Shown here: positions 16,284 through 24,516 of the stretch, one piece after another | Layout of the letters: every line of letters starts with the position of its first letter | Position numbering within the stretch: the stretch's first letter is position 1 | NCBI GenBank assembly: GCA_016191335.1 | Contig: JACPOW010000022.1 | Coordinates: 21,803-58,836, forward strand | Source of the DNA: Elusimicrobiota bacterium | Lineage (GTDB): Bacteria; Elusimicrobiota; Elusimicrobia; UBA1565; UBA9628 | Length of the DNA stretch: 37,034 bases | Direction: 5' to 3' | The notes under the pieces: model-generated | What the model was told of the DNA's origin: nothing | The model's database searches: none | What the model saw: the letters and a program-made list of their open reading frames with translations, nothing else | Translations under genes and position numbers: made by a program

Positions 16284-17319
16284 AGCCCCGCGTCTCCCCG
16301 CGCCGCGGCGCGCCGATCGACTACGCCCTGTTCGGCGCCGTCATGGCCCTGCTCTTCATCGGCGTGGTCATGGTCTACTCCGCGAGCGCGATCTACGCCG
16401 AGAAGAACCTCGGCGCCCCGCTGTACTTCTTCCAGCGCCAGCTGATCTGGGCCGTCGTCTCCATCGTCGCGATGGGGGCGATGAGCCGGTACGACTACAA
16501 CCGCCTGCGCGAGCACGTCATGCCGATCTTCGCCGTCACCTGCGCGGCCCTGGTCGCGGCGCTGTTCTTCCCGGCCGTGGCCGGCGCCAAGCGCTGGATC
16601 CGCCTCGGCCCCGTCGGCATCCAGCCCGCCGAATTCGCCAAGCTCACCGCGATCCTCTTCCCCTCCTGCTCGTGCTCATCGGCCTCGAGCCCGACCTCGG
16701 CACGCCCTTCCTGATCTTCTGCGTCGCGATCCTGACCTTGTTCGTGGCCGGCGCGCGCTGGCAGTCCATCGCCGGCGCCCTGGCCCTGGCCGTGCCCGTC
16801 GTGGCCGAGGAGCTGTGGCGCAAGCCCTACCGCCGCGCGCGCCTGCTGTCCTTCATGAGCCCGTTCGAGAACATCAAGGGCGCCGGCTACCAGCTCGCGC
16901 AGTCCATCCTCGCCGTGGGCTCGGGCGGCTGGACCGGCAAGGGCGTCGGGGCCTCGAAGCTCAAGCTGATGTACCTGCCCAAGCCCCACACCGACTTCAT
17001 ATTCCCGGTGATCTGCGAGGAGCTGGGCCTCATCGGCGCGGCCGTCGTCCTGGCCCTGTTCACGACCATCCTCATCCGCGGCGTGCGCATCGCCCGCGCG
17101 GCTCCCAACCTGTTCGGCACCTTGCTCGCGACCGGCATCTCGCTGTCGATCGTCATCCAGGCGTTCTTCAACATCGCGATGTCGATCGGCCTCCTGCCGA
17201 CGAAGGGCATCCCGCTTCCTTTCATCTCCTACGGCGGCTCGTCCTTGCTCGCGACCATGCTCGGCGTCGGCATCCTGCTCAACGTCTCGCGCCAGACGCG
17301 CGCGGAGGCCCTCAAATGA
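16280..17319 (+). pseudogene. ftsW: FtsW lipid II polymerase, interrupted by a frame change and short deletion
   Basis: FtsW is the SEDS glycosyltransferase paired with FtsI. From GTG 16280 one frame encodes the N-terminal part up to QPAEFAKLTAILF (about 16660). The rest (LLLVLIGLEPDLGTPF to the end) is in another frame from about 16663 to the stop at 17317-17319. In FtsW proteins the QPaEfaKl and PDlGT motifs are normally separated by about 25-30 more residues, so about 80-90 bp seem lost along with the frame. All other landmarks (GAKRWIRLG, FPVICEELG, GLLPTKGIPLPFISYGGSS) are normal. Because the gene should be essential, a sequencing or assembly error is the leading explanation, but a real lesion is possible. 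The end overlaps murG. Confidence 0.85.
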
Positions 17320-18371
17320 AGCGGGTCCTGATCGCGGCGGGCGGGACCGGAGGCCACTTCTACCCGGGGCTCGTCGCGGCCCAGGAGCTCAAGGCCCGCG
17401 GGTGGGAGCCTCTCCTGATCGTCAGGAAGGACGACCCGGCGAAGGAACGGCTCGAGAAGGCCGGGCTGGCGTGCCTCGAGGTCGATCTGGGGGGCATGCC
17501 GCGCAGCATCGGGCCGGGGCTCGTCGCCTTCGCCCTGAAGCTGATCGCGAGCATGCGGCTGATGTCGCGGGTGGCGAAGGATTATAAGCCGGCGCTGGCC
17601 CTCGGCATGGGGGGCTACCTGACCTTCCCGGTCGCGTACGCGGCGTGGCGGCGCGGGGTGCCGGTGGCGCTGCACGAGTCGAACGCGATACTGGGGCTGG
17701 CGAACAAGGCGGGGGCGATGTTCGGAGCGGCTCTGTTCTGGGGGCTGCCGCCGGCGGAGGGGGAAGGCAAGGTGGTGGGGACGCCCGTGAGGCCCGCGCT
17801 GTTCGGACGGAAGGACGCGGGCGAGGCGAGACGGGCCTTGGGGCTCGATCCGGCGAGGAAGACGATCCTTGTTTTTGGCGGCTCTCAGGGCGCGAAAGCG
17901 CTCAACGCGGTTCCGGCGGCGATGAAAGCGGCCGGGGTCGACGCGCAGGTGCTGCACCTTGCGGGGAAGGGCAAGTCCGAAGAGACGCTCAACGCTTATA
18001 AGACGGCCGGGCTGACGGCTAAAGTCCTCGATTATCTCGACGACATGGCGTCCGCTTACGCGGCCGCCGATGTCGTCGTGTGCCGCTCGGGGGCGAGCAC
18101 CCTCGCGGAGCTGGCGGCGCAACGGAAGACGGCGGTGCTGGTGCCGTACCCTCACGCGGCGGCGAACCATCAGGACGCCAATGCCCGCGTGTTTGAAACG
18201 GCAAAAACGGCGTTGAGGATTCCTGAGACGGCCCTTTCCGACGGCCTCGGACCTGCGCTGGCCAAAATGTTAGAATCGCCGACGACGAAGGGATATGACG
18301 ACCTCGAATTGCCTCCGGCGGAAATGACGACCTCTTTGTTTGTGAACGAGCTCGAAAAGCTGGTCCTATGA
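17316..18371 (+). CDS. murG: MurG, lipid II-forming GlcNAc transferase
   Basis: The product is 351 residues. MurG adds GlcNAc to lipid I at the inner face of the membrane. It has the donor/acceptor loop AAGGTGGHFYPGL near the N-terminus, ALGMGGYLTFP, HESNAILGLANK, GGSQGAKALN and the UDP-GlcNAc site CRSGASTLAEL. ATG 17316 overlaps the ftsW stop. Its last third and the beginning of surE use fewer GC-ending codons than neighbours. It overlaps surE by 4 bp. The usual followers murC, murB and ftsQ-ftsA-ftsZ are absent here. Confidence 0.96.
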   Translation: MKRVLIAAGGTGGHFYPGLVAAQELKARGWEPLLIVRKDDPAKERLEKAGLACLEVDLGGMPRSIGPGLVAFALKLIASMRLMSRVAKDYKPALALGMGGYLTFPVAYAAWRRGVPVALHESNAILGLANKAGAMFGAALFWGLPPAEGEGKVVGTPVRPALFGRKDAGEARRALGLDPARKTILVFGGSQGAKALNAVPAAMKAAGVDAQVLHLAGKGKSEETLNAYKTAGLTAKVLDYLDDMASAYAAADVVVCRSGASTLAELAAQRKTAVLVPYPHAAANHQDANARVFETAKTALRIPETALSDGLGPALAKMLESPTTKGYDDLELPPAEMTTSLFVNELEKLVL

Positions 18372-19117
18372 AAAAGCGCCCTAGAATACTCGTATGCAAC
18401 GACGACGGGATCCACGGACCCGGATTGCCCGCGCTCATCGCAGCCATGCGGCGCATCGGCACGGTGACGGTGTCGGTGCCGGACCATGAGCGCTCGGCGG
18501 ACAGCCACTCTCTGACCCTTCACAAACCCATCCGCATCCGGAAGCAGTCCGAGGGCGTTTACGCCCTGAACGGAAGCCCCGCCGATTGCGCGCGCTTCGG
18601 CATCCTGGAGATACTCAAGAATAAAGTCGACCTCGTCGTGTCCGGCATCAACCGCGGCTACAACCTCGGCGAGGACGTCATCTACTCCGGCACCGTCGCG
18701 GCCGCGATGGAGGCGACCTTGCTCAAGGTCTCGGCCATCGCGTTGTCCATGGACCCCGACGGCAAGGACTACCGGCCCGCGGCGGCGTTCGCCCAGCGGC
18801 TGGCGCGCCAGGTGCTCGTGAAGGGCCTGCCGAAGGGCGTCTGCCTCAACGTCAACTTTCCCGCCAGGGCCGGCAAGACCTATAAGCCCGGCGTGCCCGC
18901 CAAGCTCGGGCGGCGCATCTACGGCACCGACGTGACCCGTCGCTCGGACCCGCGGGGCCTGGAGTACTACTGGCTCGCGGGAAGGCACGTCACCGGCGTG
19001 GACGAGCCCGGGACCGACGTCGGCGTGGTCTCGAAAGGCCTCGTCTCCGTGACGCCGCTCAAGATCGACAGCACCGACACGGACATGCTCCAGGCGCTGT
19101 CCTCCTGGCGCCTTTAG
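18368..19117 (+). CDS. surE: SurE, 5'/3'-nucleotidase
   Basis: The product is 249 residues, normal length. SurE is a metal-dependent nucleoside monophosphate phosphatase linked to stress survival. The metal-binding NDDGI (Asp12, Asp13), Ser43 in ERSADSHS, LNGSPADC, and SGINRGYNLGEDVIYSGTVAAA are all present. ATG 18368 overlaps murG by 4 bp, so it is translated from the end of the cell-wall operon. That position is unusual and gives no obvious functional link. It ends the long + strand transcript. Confidence 0.95.
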   Translation: MKKRPRILVCNDDGIHGPGLPALIAAMRRIGTVTVSVPDHERSADSHSLTLHKPIRIRKQSEGVYALNGSPADCARFGILEILKNKVDLVVSGINRGYNLGEDVIYSGTVAAAMEATLLKVSAIALSMDPDGKDYRPAAAFAQRLARQVLVKGLPKGVCLNVNFPARAGKTYKPGVPAKLGRRIYGTDVTRRSDPRGLEYYWLAGRHVTGVDEPGTDVGVVSKGLVSVTPLKIDSTDTDMLQALSSWRL

Positions 19118-19126
19118 TTCCGAAGG

Positions 19127-19172
19127 GACTCGCATCGGTGCGAGTTCTGGGGCGAACTGTTTCCGGAAACAG
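19127..19172 (+). repeat. intergenic two-hairpin element, copy 2
   Basis: GACTCGCA (19127-19134) pairs with TGCGAGTT (19139-19146), and CTGTTTCC pairs with GGAAACAG (19157-19172, a perfect 16-bp palindrome). It is the counterpart of 6876-6927, again just after the last gene of a transcript. The two copies differ at paired positions in ways that mostly keep the stems. Confidence 0.65.
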
Positions 19173-19175
19173 CTG

Positions 19176-19217
19176 CTCATGATGATCACTATTCCCGGGA
19201 ATAGTGATCATCATGAG
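19176..19217. repeat. perfect 42-bp palindrome
   Basis: Two 21-bp arms meet at CCC/GGG with no spacer; each arm begins CTCATGATGATCACTATT. It lies between surE and the promoter of the Crp-like gene. No T-run follows on either strand. It could be an operator, a transcription barrier or a relic of a mobile repeat. Confidence 0.9.
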
Positions 19218-19237
19218 TAAATCGACCGAAACCCGCC

Positions 19238-19267
19238 TTGAACGCCCCTAGGCAAGAAAGGTAATAT
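19238..19267 (+). promoter_or_regulatory. promoter of the Crp-like gene, predicted leaderless
   Basis: TTGAAC (19238-19243), an 18-bp spacer and TAATAT (19262-19267) are followed by seven bases and the ATG at 19275. The predicted transcript begins at or beside the start codon. Confidence 0.6.
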
Positions 19268-19274
19268 CGGACCC

Positions 19275-19964
19275 ATGAACGGCGCCCGTCTCCTCAAGAA
19301 GATCCCTTTTCTCTCGGCCCTGAGCGCGAAGCACCTCAACGAGGTGTTCCGCCTCGCCGAGGAGATGAACCTGGGCGCGCGCCAGTCGGTGTTCGCCAAG
19401 CGCCAGGACTCGGACGCGATGTACATCGTGCTCGCCGGGCGCATCAAGATCTTCACCAACTCGGCCTCCAAGAAGCGCAAGACCTTCGCCTACCTCAAGG
19501 AGGGGGACTTCTTCGGCGAGATGTCCTTGCTCGAGGGGACCACGCGCACCGCCGCGGCCCAGGCCGTCGAGCCCTCGCGCCTGCTCGTCATCCGCAAGAA
19601 GGACTTCCAGCGCCTGCTCGCCAGCGACCCGAAGCTCGCGCTGTACCTGCTGCGCACCGTCTGCGAGCGCCTGCGCCGCGCCAACGAGGAGATCGAGGGC
19701 CTGCTGTTCCGCAACATCCTCGGCCGCGTCGCGAAGGCCATGCTCGACCTCGGCCGCCGCTCCGGCGAGACCTCCCACGGCGGCGCCATCGTGCTCAAGG
19801 ACCGCTTCACCCAGCAGGAGCTCGCCGACGTCGTCGGCACCACCCGCGAGCCGCTCACCCGCGCGCTGTCGTCCCTGCGCCGCGCCGGCCTCGTCTCGCT
19901 CGACGACGGCCGCTACTCCATCCCCGCGCCGGAGAAGCTCGCGGGGCTCTGCATCGAAGTCTGA
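19275..19964 (+). CDS. Crp/Fnr-family transcription regulator
   Basis: The product is 229 residues. The N-terminal cyclic-nucleotide-binding domain (about 10-125) has a phosphate-binding cassette of the right form (FGEMSLLEGTTRTAAA, including the RTA that contacts cyclic nucleotide in Crp). A long dimer helix leads to a winged helix-turn-helix (about 170-215) whose recognition region reads TQQELADVVGTTREPLTRAL. No cysteine cluster typical of Fnr is seen, so cAMP is a likelier ligand than an iron-sulfur cluster. A class III cyclase is encoded 5 kb away. Its targets are unknown, and the 42-bp palindrome just upstream is a candidate site for autoregulation. It lies 17 bp before aspS. Confidence 0.88.
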   Translation: MNGARLLKKIPFLSALSAKHLNEVFRLAEEMNLGARQSVFAKRQDSDAMYIVLAGRIKIFTNSASKKRKTFAYLKEGDFFGEMSLLEGTTRTAAAQAVEPSRLLVIRKKDFQRLLASDPKLALYLLRTVCERLRRANEEIEGLLFRNILGRVAKAMLDLGRRSGETSHGGAIVLKDRFTQQELADVVGTTREPLTRALSSLRRAGLVSLDDGRYSIPAPEKLAGLCIEV

Positions 19965-19981
19965 CCCCTCCGAGGTAACAG

Positions 19982-21751
19982 ATGTCCAACGCCATGCGCA
20001 CCCACGACGCCGGGAGCCTCAACGCCTCTTTCGAGGGGAAGTCCGTCCGCGTCGCCGGCTGGGTCCACTCCCGCCGCGACCACGGCGGCGTGTACTTCTT
20101 CAACGTGCGCGACCGCTCCGGCCTGCTCCAGGTCGTCGTCCACCCCGAGAAGGCCGAGGCCTTCCTGGCCGCCGCGAAGCTCGGCGCCGAGTTCGTCGTG
20201 AGCGTCTCCGGCACGATCCAGCGCCGTCCCAAGGGAGCCGAGAACCCCAAGCTCCCGACGGGAGAAGTCGAGCTCAACGCGGACACGGTCGCCGTGCTCA
20301 ACACAAGCAAAGTCTTGCCGTTCGAGATCGATGAACATATTTCCGTTAATGAAGAATCTCGCCTGAAATACCGCTTCCTGGACCTGCGCCGCGCCCGCAT
20401 GCTGCGCAACCTGACCGTCCGCCACACCATCGCGATGGCCGCCCGCAACGCGCTGGCCTCCGAGGGCTTCCTCGAGATCGAGACCCCGTGCCTGACCAAG
20501 GCCACGCCCGAGGGCGCGCGCGACTTCCTCGTGCCCTCGCGCATGACGCCCGGGACCTTCTACGCCCTGCCCCAGTCGCCCCAGATCTTCAAGCAGATCC
20601 TCATGGTCTCCGGCGTCGAGAAGTACATGCAGATCGCCCGCGCCTTCCGCGACGAGGACCTGCGCGCCGACCGGCAGCCGGAGCACACCCAGATCGACGT
20701 CGAGATGTCGTTCGTCGAGGAGGCCGACGTCCACGCCGCCTGCGAGCGCATGATGAAGGCGATCTTCAAGGCCGCCATCGGTTTCGATCTGACGACTCCA
20801 TTCCCAAGGCTCGACTACTTCGAGGCGATGCGCCGCTTCGGCTCCGACAAGCCCGACCAGCGCTACGGCTTCGAGATCGCGGACCTGTCCGCCGAGCTCA
20901 AGGGCTGCGGCTTCAAGGTGTTCGCCGGCCCGATCGCCGAGGGGGGCGTCGTCCGCGCGATCTCCTGCTCGAGCGTCTACTCCCGCGCCGAGATCGACAA
21001 GCTCACCGACCTCGCCAAGGTGTACGGCGCCAAGGGCCTGGCCTGGATCAAGTGGACCGCGACGGGCCCGGAGACGCCGATCGCCAAGTTCCTGACGCCG
21101 GAGAATTTCGAGGCGATCAAGTCGAAGACGGGCGCGAAGCCCGGCGACACGACCTTCTTCGCCGCCGACAAGGAGATCCCGGCCTCCACCGTGCTGGGCG
21201 CCATCCGCAAGGAGATCATCGCCCGGCTCAAGCCCGAGCCGTCCACGCCGTGGCATTTCTCCTGGATCACCCACTTCCCGCTGCTCGAATGGGAGGCCGA
21301 GGACAAGCGCTGGACCTTCGCCCACAACCCCTTCACCCGCCCGCTCGACGCCGACGTCCCCAAGCTCGACACGGACCCGGGGGCGGTGCGCAGCCACCAG
21401 TACGACCTCGTTCTGAACGGGGTCGAGCTTGCTTCAGGTTCGATCCGCAACCACAGCGGCGCCATGCAGCGCAAGATCCTGGGCCTCATGGGCTTCGACG
21501 AGACCGAGCAGGAGCGCCAGTTCGGCCTGCTGCTGTCCGCGCTCGACTTCGGCGCCCCGCCCCACGGCGGCTTCGGCATGGGCCTGGACCGCCTGACGGC
21601 CCTGCTGTGCGGCGAGGACTCGATCCGCGACGTGATCGCCTTCCCCAAGACCCAGAAGGGCACCGACCCGCTGTCGGAGGCGCCCGGCCCCGTGAAGGAA
21701 AAGCAGCTCAGGGAGCTGCACATCAAGCTCGACCTGCCTAAAGGCGCTTAG
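19982..21751 (+). CDS. aspS: AspRS, aspartyl-tRNA synthetase (bacterial type)
   Basis: The product is 589 residues, the length of bacterial AspRS with its GAD insertion. It starts with an anticodon-binding OB fold (VAGWVHSRRDHGGVYFFNVRD). Class II motifs follow: RFLDLRR, motif 2 FRDEDLRADRQPEHTQ and motif 3 GMGLDRLTALLCGE. GAGGTAA precedes the ATG by a normal distance. A separate AsnRS is encoded next door, so this enzyme probably charges only tRNA-Asp; this is an inference. The gene ends three bases from the convergent asnS stop. Confidence 0.96.
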   Translation: MSNAMRTHDAGSLNASFEGKSVRVAGWVHSRRDHGGVYFFNVRDRSGLLQVVVHPEKAEAFLAAAKLGAEFVVSVSGTIQRRPKGAENPKLPTGEVELNADTVAVLNTSKVLPFEIDEHISVNEESRLKYRFLDLRRARMLRNLTVRHTIAMAARNALASEGFLEIETPCLTKATPEGARDFLVPSRMTPGTFYALPQSPQIFKQILMVSGVEKYMQIARAFRDEDLRADRQPEHTQIDVEMSFVEEADVHAACERMMKAIFKAAIGFDLTTPFPRLDYFEAMRRFGSDKPDQRYGFEIADLSAELKGCGFKVFAGPIAEGGVVRAISCSSVYSRAEIDKLTDLAKVYGAKGLAWIKWTATGPETPIAKFLTPENFEAIKSKTGAKPGDTTFFAADKEIPASTVLGAIRKEIIARLKPEPSTPWHFSWITHFPLLEWEAEDKRWTFAHNPFTRPLDADVPKLDTDPGAVRSHQYDLVLNGVELASGSIRNHSGAMQRKILGLMGFDETEQERQFGLLLSALDFGAPPHGGFGMGLDRLTALLCGEDSIRDVIAFPKTQKGTDPLSEAPGPVKEKQLRELHIKLDLPKGA

Positions 21752-21754
21752 CCC

Positions 21755-23140
21755 TTAGAACTTGGCGTTGCCGGGGACGCGCGGGCACAGCTGCACGTCG
21801 CGGATGTTCTCGATGCCCGTGACGTACATCAGCAGGCGCTCGAAGCCCAGGCCGAAGCCCGCGTGCGGCACGGTGCCGTAGCGGCGCAGGTCGGCGTACC
21901 AGGAGTTGGCCACGGGATCGATGCCGGTCTCCTTCATGCGCTCCAGGAGCTTGTCCAGGCGATGCTCGCGCTGCGAGCCGCCGATCAGCTCGCCGACGCG
22001 CGGCACGAGCAGGTCCATGCAGGCGACCGTCTTCCGGTCGTCGTTGCAGTACATGTAGAACGGCTTGAAGCTGCGCGGATAGTTGATGACGAACACCGGC
22101 TTCTTGGCGTACTCCTCGGTGAGATACCGCTCGTGCTCGGTCTGCAGGTCCTTGCCCCAGGAGATGGGGTGGTCCCACTTGCGGCCGGACTTCTCGAGGA
22201 TGGCGATGGCCTCGGTGTAGTCGATGACGCCGAACTCGGCCGAAGCCACGGCCTCGAGCTTGGCGCGCAGGCCCTTCTCGACGCGCTCGTCGAAGAACTG
22301 CAGGTCGCGGGCGCAGTTCTTGAACGCGTGCGCGATCAGGTGCTTGACGAAATCCTCGGCCAAAGACATGTCGTCCTTGAGGTCGGCGAAGGCGGCCTCG
22401 GGCTCGATCATCCAGAACTCGGAAGCGTGTCTGGGCGTCGTCGAGAGTTCCGCTCGGAAGGTCGGGCCGAAGGTGTAGACCTTGGACAGCGACATCGCGA
22501 GGATCTCCGCCTCGAGCTGGCCGGAGACGGTGAGGCCGCATTTCTCGCCGAAGAAGTCCCGGGAGAAGTCGATCTTGCCGTCAGCGCCGCGCGGGGGCTT
22601 CTCGGGGTCGAGCGTGGAGACCTGGAACATGGCGCCGGCGCCCTCGCAGTCGGAGGTCGTCAGGATCGGGGAGTGGCACATCACGAAGCCGCGGTTGCGG
22701 AAGAACTCGTGGACCGCGAAGGACATCTCCGCGCGCACGCGGAACACCGCGCCGAAGGTGTTGGTGCGCGGGCGCATGTGGGCCACGCCGCGGAGGAACT
22801 CGAAGGAGGTCCCGGCCTTCTGCACGGGGGAGGAAGGGTCGCACTCGCCGAGGACTTCGATGGAAGAGGGCTCCAATTCAAGAGCCTGGCCCTTGCCCTG
22901 GGAGGGGATCAGCGTGCCGGTGACGGCCAGGGACGCGCCGGTGATCTGCTTGAGGATGCGCTCGCGGCCGGCGAAGCCCTCCGGGACCAGGATCTGGATG
23001 GAATCGAAGGTGGAGCCGTCGTTGAGGTGGATGAAGCCCACGCTCTTGGACTCGCGCACCGACTTGATCCAGCCCGCGACCGTCACGGGATCGCCCGCCT
23101 TGCCCGTCTCGAGGACCGCCTTGATCTCGCTTCGCTTCAT
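21755..23140 (-). CDS. asnS: AsnRS, asparaginyl-tRNA synthetase
   Basis: The product is 461 residues. It has an N-terminal OB fold (VTVAGWIKSVRESKSVGFIHLNDGS) and a class IIb catalytic core with RPRTNTFGAVFRVR, TFGPTFRAELSTTPRHASEF (motif 2, AsnRS-like) and GFGLGFERLLMYVTG (motif 3). The short insertion and absence of a GAD domain separate it from AspRS. It charges tRNA-Asn directly. The start codon lies seven bases after an extended -10 box, so the transcript may be leaderless. Confidence 0.95.
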   Translation of the reverse strand: MKRSEIKAVLETGKAGDPVTVAGWIKSVRESKSVGFIHLNDGSTFDSIQILVPEGFAGRERILKQITGASLAVTGTLIPSQGKGQALELEPSSIEVLGECDPSSPVQKAGTSFEFLRGVAHMRPRTNTFGAVFRVRAEMSFAVHEFFRNRGFVMCHSPILTTSDCEGAGAMFQVSTLDPEKPPRGADGKIDFSRDFFGEKCGLTVSGQLEAEILAMSLSKVYTFGPTFRAELSTTPRHASEFWMIEPEAAFADLKDDMSLAEDFVKHLIAHAFKNCARDLQFFDERVEKGLRAKLEAVASAEFGVIDYTEAIAILEKSGRKWDHPISWGKDLQTEHERYLTEEYAKKPVFVINYPRSFKPFYMYCNDDRKTVACMDLLVPRVGELIGGSQREHRLDKLLERMKETGIDPVANSWYADLRRYGTVPHAGFGLGFERLLMYVTGIENIRDVQLCPRVPGNAKF

Positions 23141-23147
23141 GACGGAG

Positions 23148-23156
23148 ATTATGCCA
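23148..23156 (-). promoter_or_regulatory. asnS extended -10 promoter
   Basis: On the minus strand TGG precedes CATAAT (23153-23148), giving the TGn-TATAAT form. Seven bases then lead to the ATG at 23140. The best -35 candidate (TTCGCG, 17 bp upstream) is poor, as is usual for extended -10 promoters. Confidence 0.5.
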
Positions 23157-23184
23157 AATCACCGTCCGGTCGCGAAGCCGGGCC

Positions 23185-23634
23185 CTAGTAGCGCTTGGGG
23201 TAGACGGACTTCTTGTCCTCCTTTTTCAGGAGCTCGAGCAGGCGCCCTTCCTTCATCTTCTTGGGCTTCGGGACCTTGTACCCCGGCTCCACCGGCTTGC
23301 CCTCGGGCTCCGCGACCTCCTGCGGCGGGCAGGAATGCTGGGGAGGCCCCATGATGAGGGCGGAGGGGTCGCGCACGTTCAGAGGGGTGATGATGTCGCC
23401 GCCTTCGCCGGGTACGTCGCCCGGCGCCGTCGCCGGGGAGGTCTCGCCGGGGGGCGGGAGCATCGGCCCGACGAAGCTCGCGTCGACCATCTCCGTCCCC
23501 GGAGCCGCCTTCGCCTCCGGAGAGTCCGCGGCCGACAGCTCCTGATACGAGCGTCCGGCCTGGAAGCACGCCGCGCACAGCAGCAGGGCGACGCCGATGC
23601 GGACGACCGAGCCGGCCACGGGAGGGGTCTTCAT
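23185..23634 (-). CDS. exported or membrane-anchored proline-rich protein, unknown function
   Basis: The product is 149 residues. A hydrophobic N-terminal segment (about residues 9-24, VVRIGVALLLCAACFQAG) acts as signal or anchor; two Cys at its end lack a clear lipobox. The rest is rich in Pro, Gly, Glu and Lys with no recognised domain, and ends in a basic tail (KEDKKSVYPKRY). The gene lies upstream of asnS on the same strand, with 44 bp between them. Coding status rests on the long frame and signal sequence. Confidence 0.55.
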   Translation of the reverse strand: MKTPPVAGSVVRIGVALLLCAACFQAGRSYQELSAADSPEAKAAPGTEMVDASFVGPMLPPPGETSPATAPGDVPGEGGDIITPLNVRDPSALIMGPPQHSCPPQEVAEPEGKPVEPGYKVPKPKKMKEGRLLELLKKEDKKSVYPKRY

Positions 23635-23711
23635 GCCTCTAGCATGACCCCGGGGCCTCGTTTACGCCATTAAAAGCCGGCAAAACGAAGGCAAAGCGTC
23701 GGTAAGGCCCG

Positions 23712-24516
23712 TCAGAGCTGGACGGCCGCCGAGAAGCGCCTGCCGCGTTCGGTGGAACGCTTGTATCCCGGAGCGGGGGACAGGTCACCCAGCTCGATCT
23801 CGCGCTTGGCGGGGGAGGGGTGGGTCTTGAACATGCCGCCTCCGCCCGAGCCCTCGGCCTTCTCCATGCGCTCGAGGAACCCCTTGAGGGCGCCCGGATC
23901 GTAGTTGGCCGCCTTCGCCGTCGACGGCTCCCTCGAAGGCGGTCGTGAGCTGGCTGACCTGCTGCGGGGTGTAGTTCTTGGCGGCCTCGGAGCCGAGGAT
24001 GGTGAACGCGCTCGTCAGGCGGGAGGTCTGGATGGTCTTGAGGCCGTGCTTCTTGGCGATGTGCGCGACCTCGTGGGCGAGCACGCCGGCCAGCTCGTCC
24101 TCGCTGCGCACGAGCTCGAGCATGCCCTTGGTCACGAAGATGAACCCGCCCGGGGCGGCGAAGGCGTTGATCTCGTCGGAAGCCAGGACCTGGACATGGT
24201 AGCCCTTGTACGTCGCGGGCCGGTCCGAGGCGAGGGCGACGGCCTGCGCCACCTTCTGCGCGTAGGCGTTGAGCCCGGGATCGTTGAGCGGCTTGTAGCG
24301 GGTCAGGACCTGCGCGGACACCGCGCGGCCGATGTAGTACTCCTCGCTCTCCGAGATCTCGGAGAAGCCCTTGCGGACCTGGTTGACGCCCTTGGCGACC
24401 TTGGCCAGGTCGACGTTGGAGTTGATGCGCCCGCCCGTCATCGAGCTCACGTCGAGGTTCTGGAGGCCCTGGCAGCCGGCGGCGGCGAGGACGCCGAGGA
24501 GGAGGAAGCGCTTCAT
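23712..24516 (-). pseudogene. M48-family metallopeptidase lipoprotein, frame-changed with a likely short deletion
   Basis: The N-terminus has a lipoprotein signal (LLGVLAAAGCQ). The M48 domain follows: EYYIGRAVSAQVL, NAFAAPGGFIFVTKGML and the zinc motif HEVAH (AGVLAHEVAHIAKKHGL). Around 23905-23937 the frame changes. The original frame runs into an implausible Arg/Gly-rich tail ending at 23785. The next frame gives a proper continuation (KAANYDPGALKGFLERMEK, then FKTHPSPAKREIEL) to a stop at 23712. The stretch that should hold the third zinc ligand (ExEAD) is missing, about 25-30 residues. As written it would be inactive. It overlaps the SH3-like gene by 4 bp, so it is third in the cyclase operon. 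Confidence 0.8.

Noticed and set aside
19176..19217. Rho-independent terminator for surE
   Set aside because: The palindrome has no loop and no T-run follows on either strand.
19275..19964. Fnr-type oxygen sensor
   Set aside because: The N-terminal cysteine cluster needed for an iron-sulfur centre is absent.
23635..23711. Gene or RNA between the proline-rich protein and the M48 gene
   Set aside because: Only 77 bp with small inverted repeats; nothing beyond a possible weak promoter could be supported.
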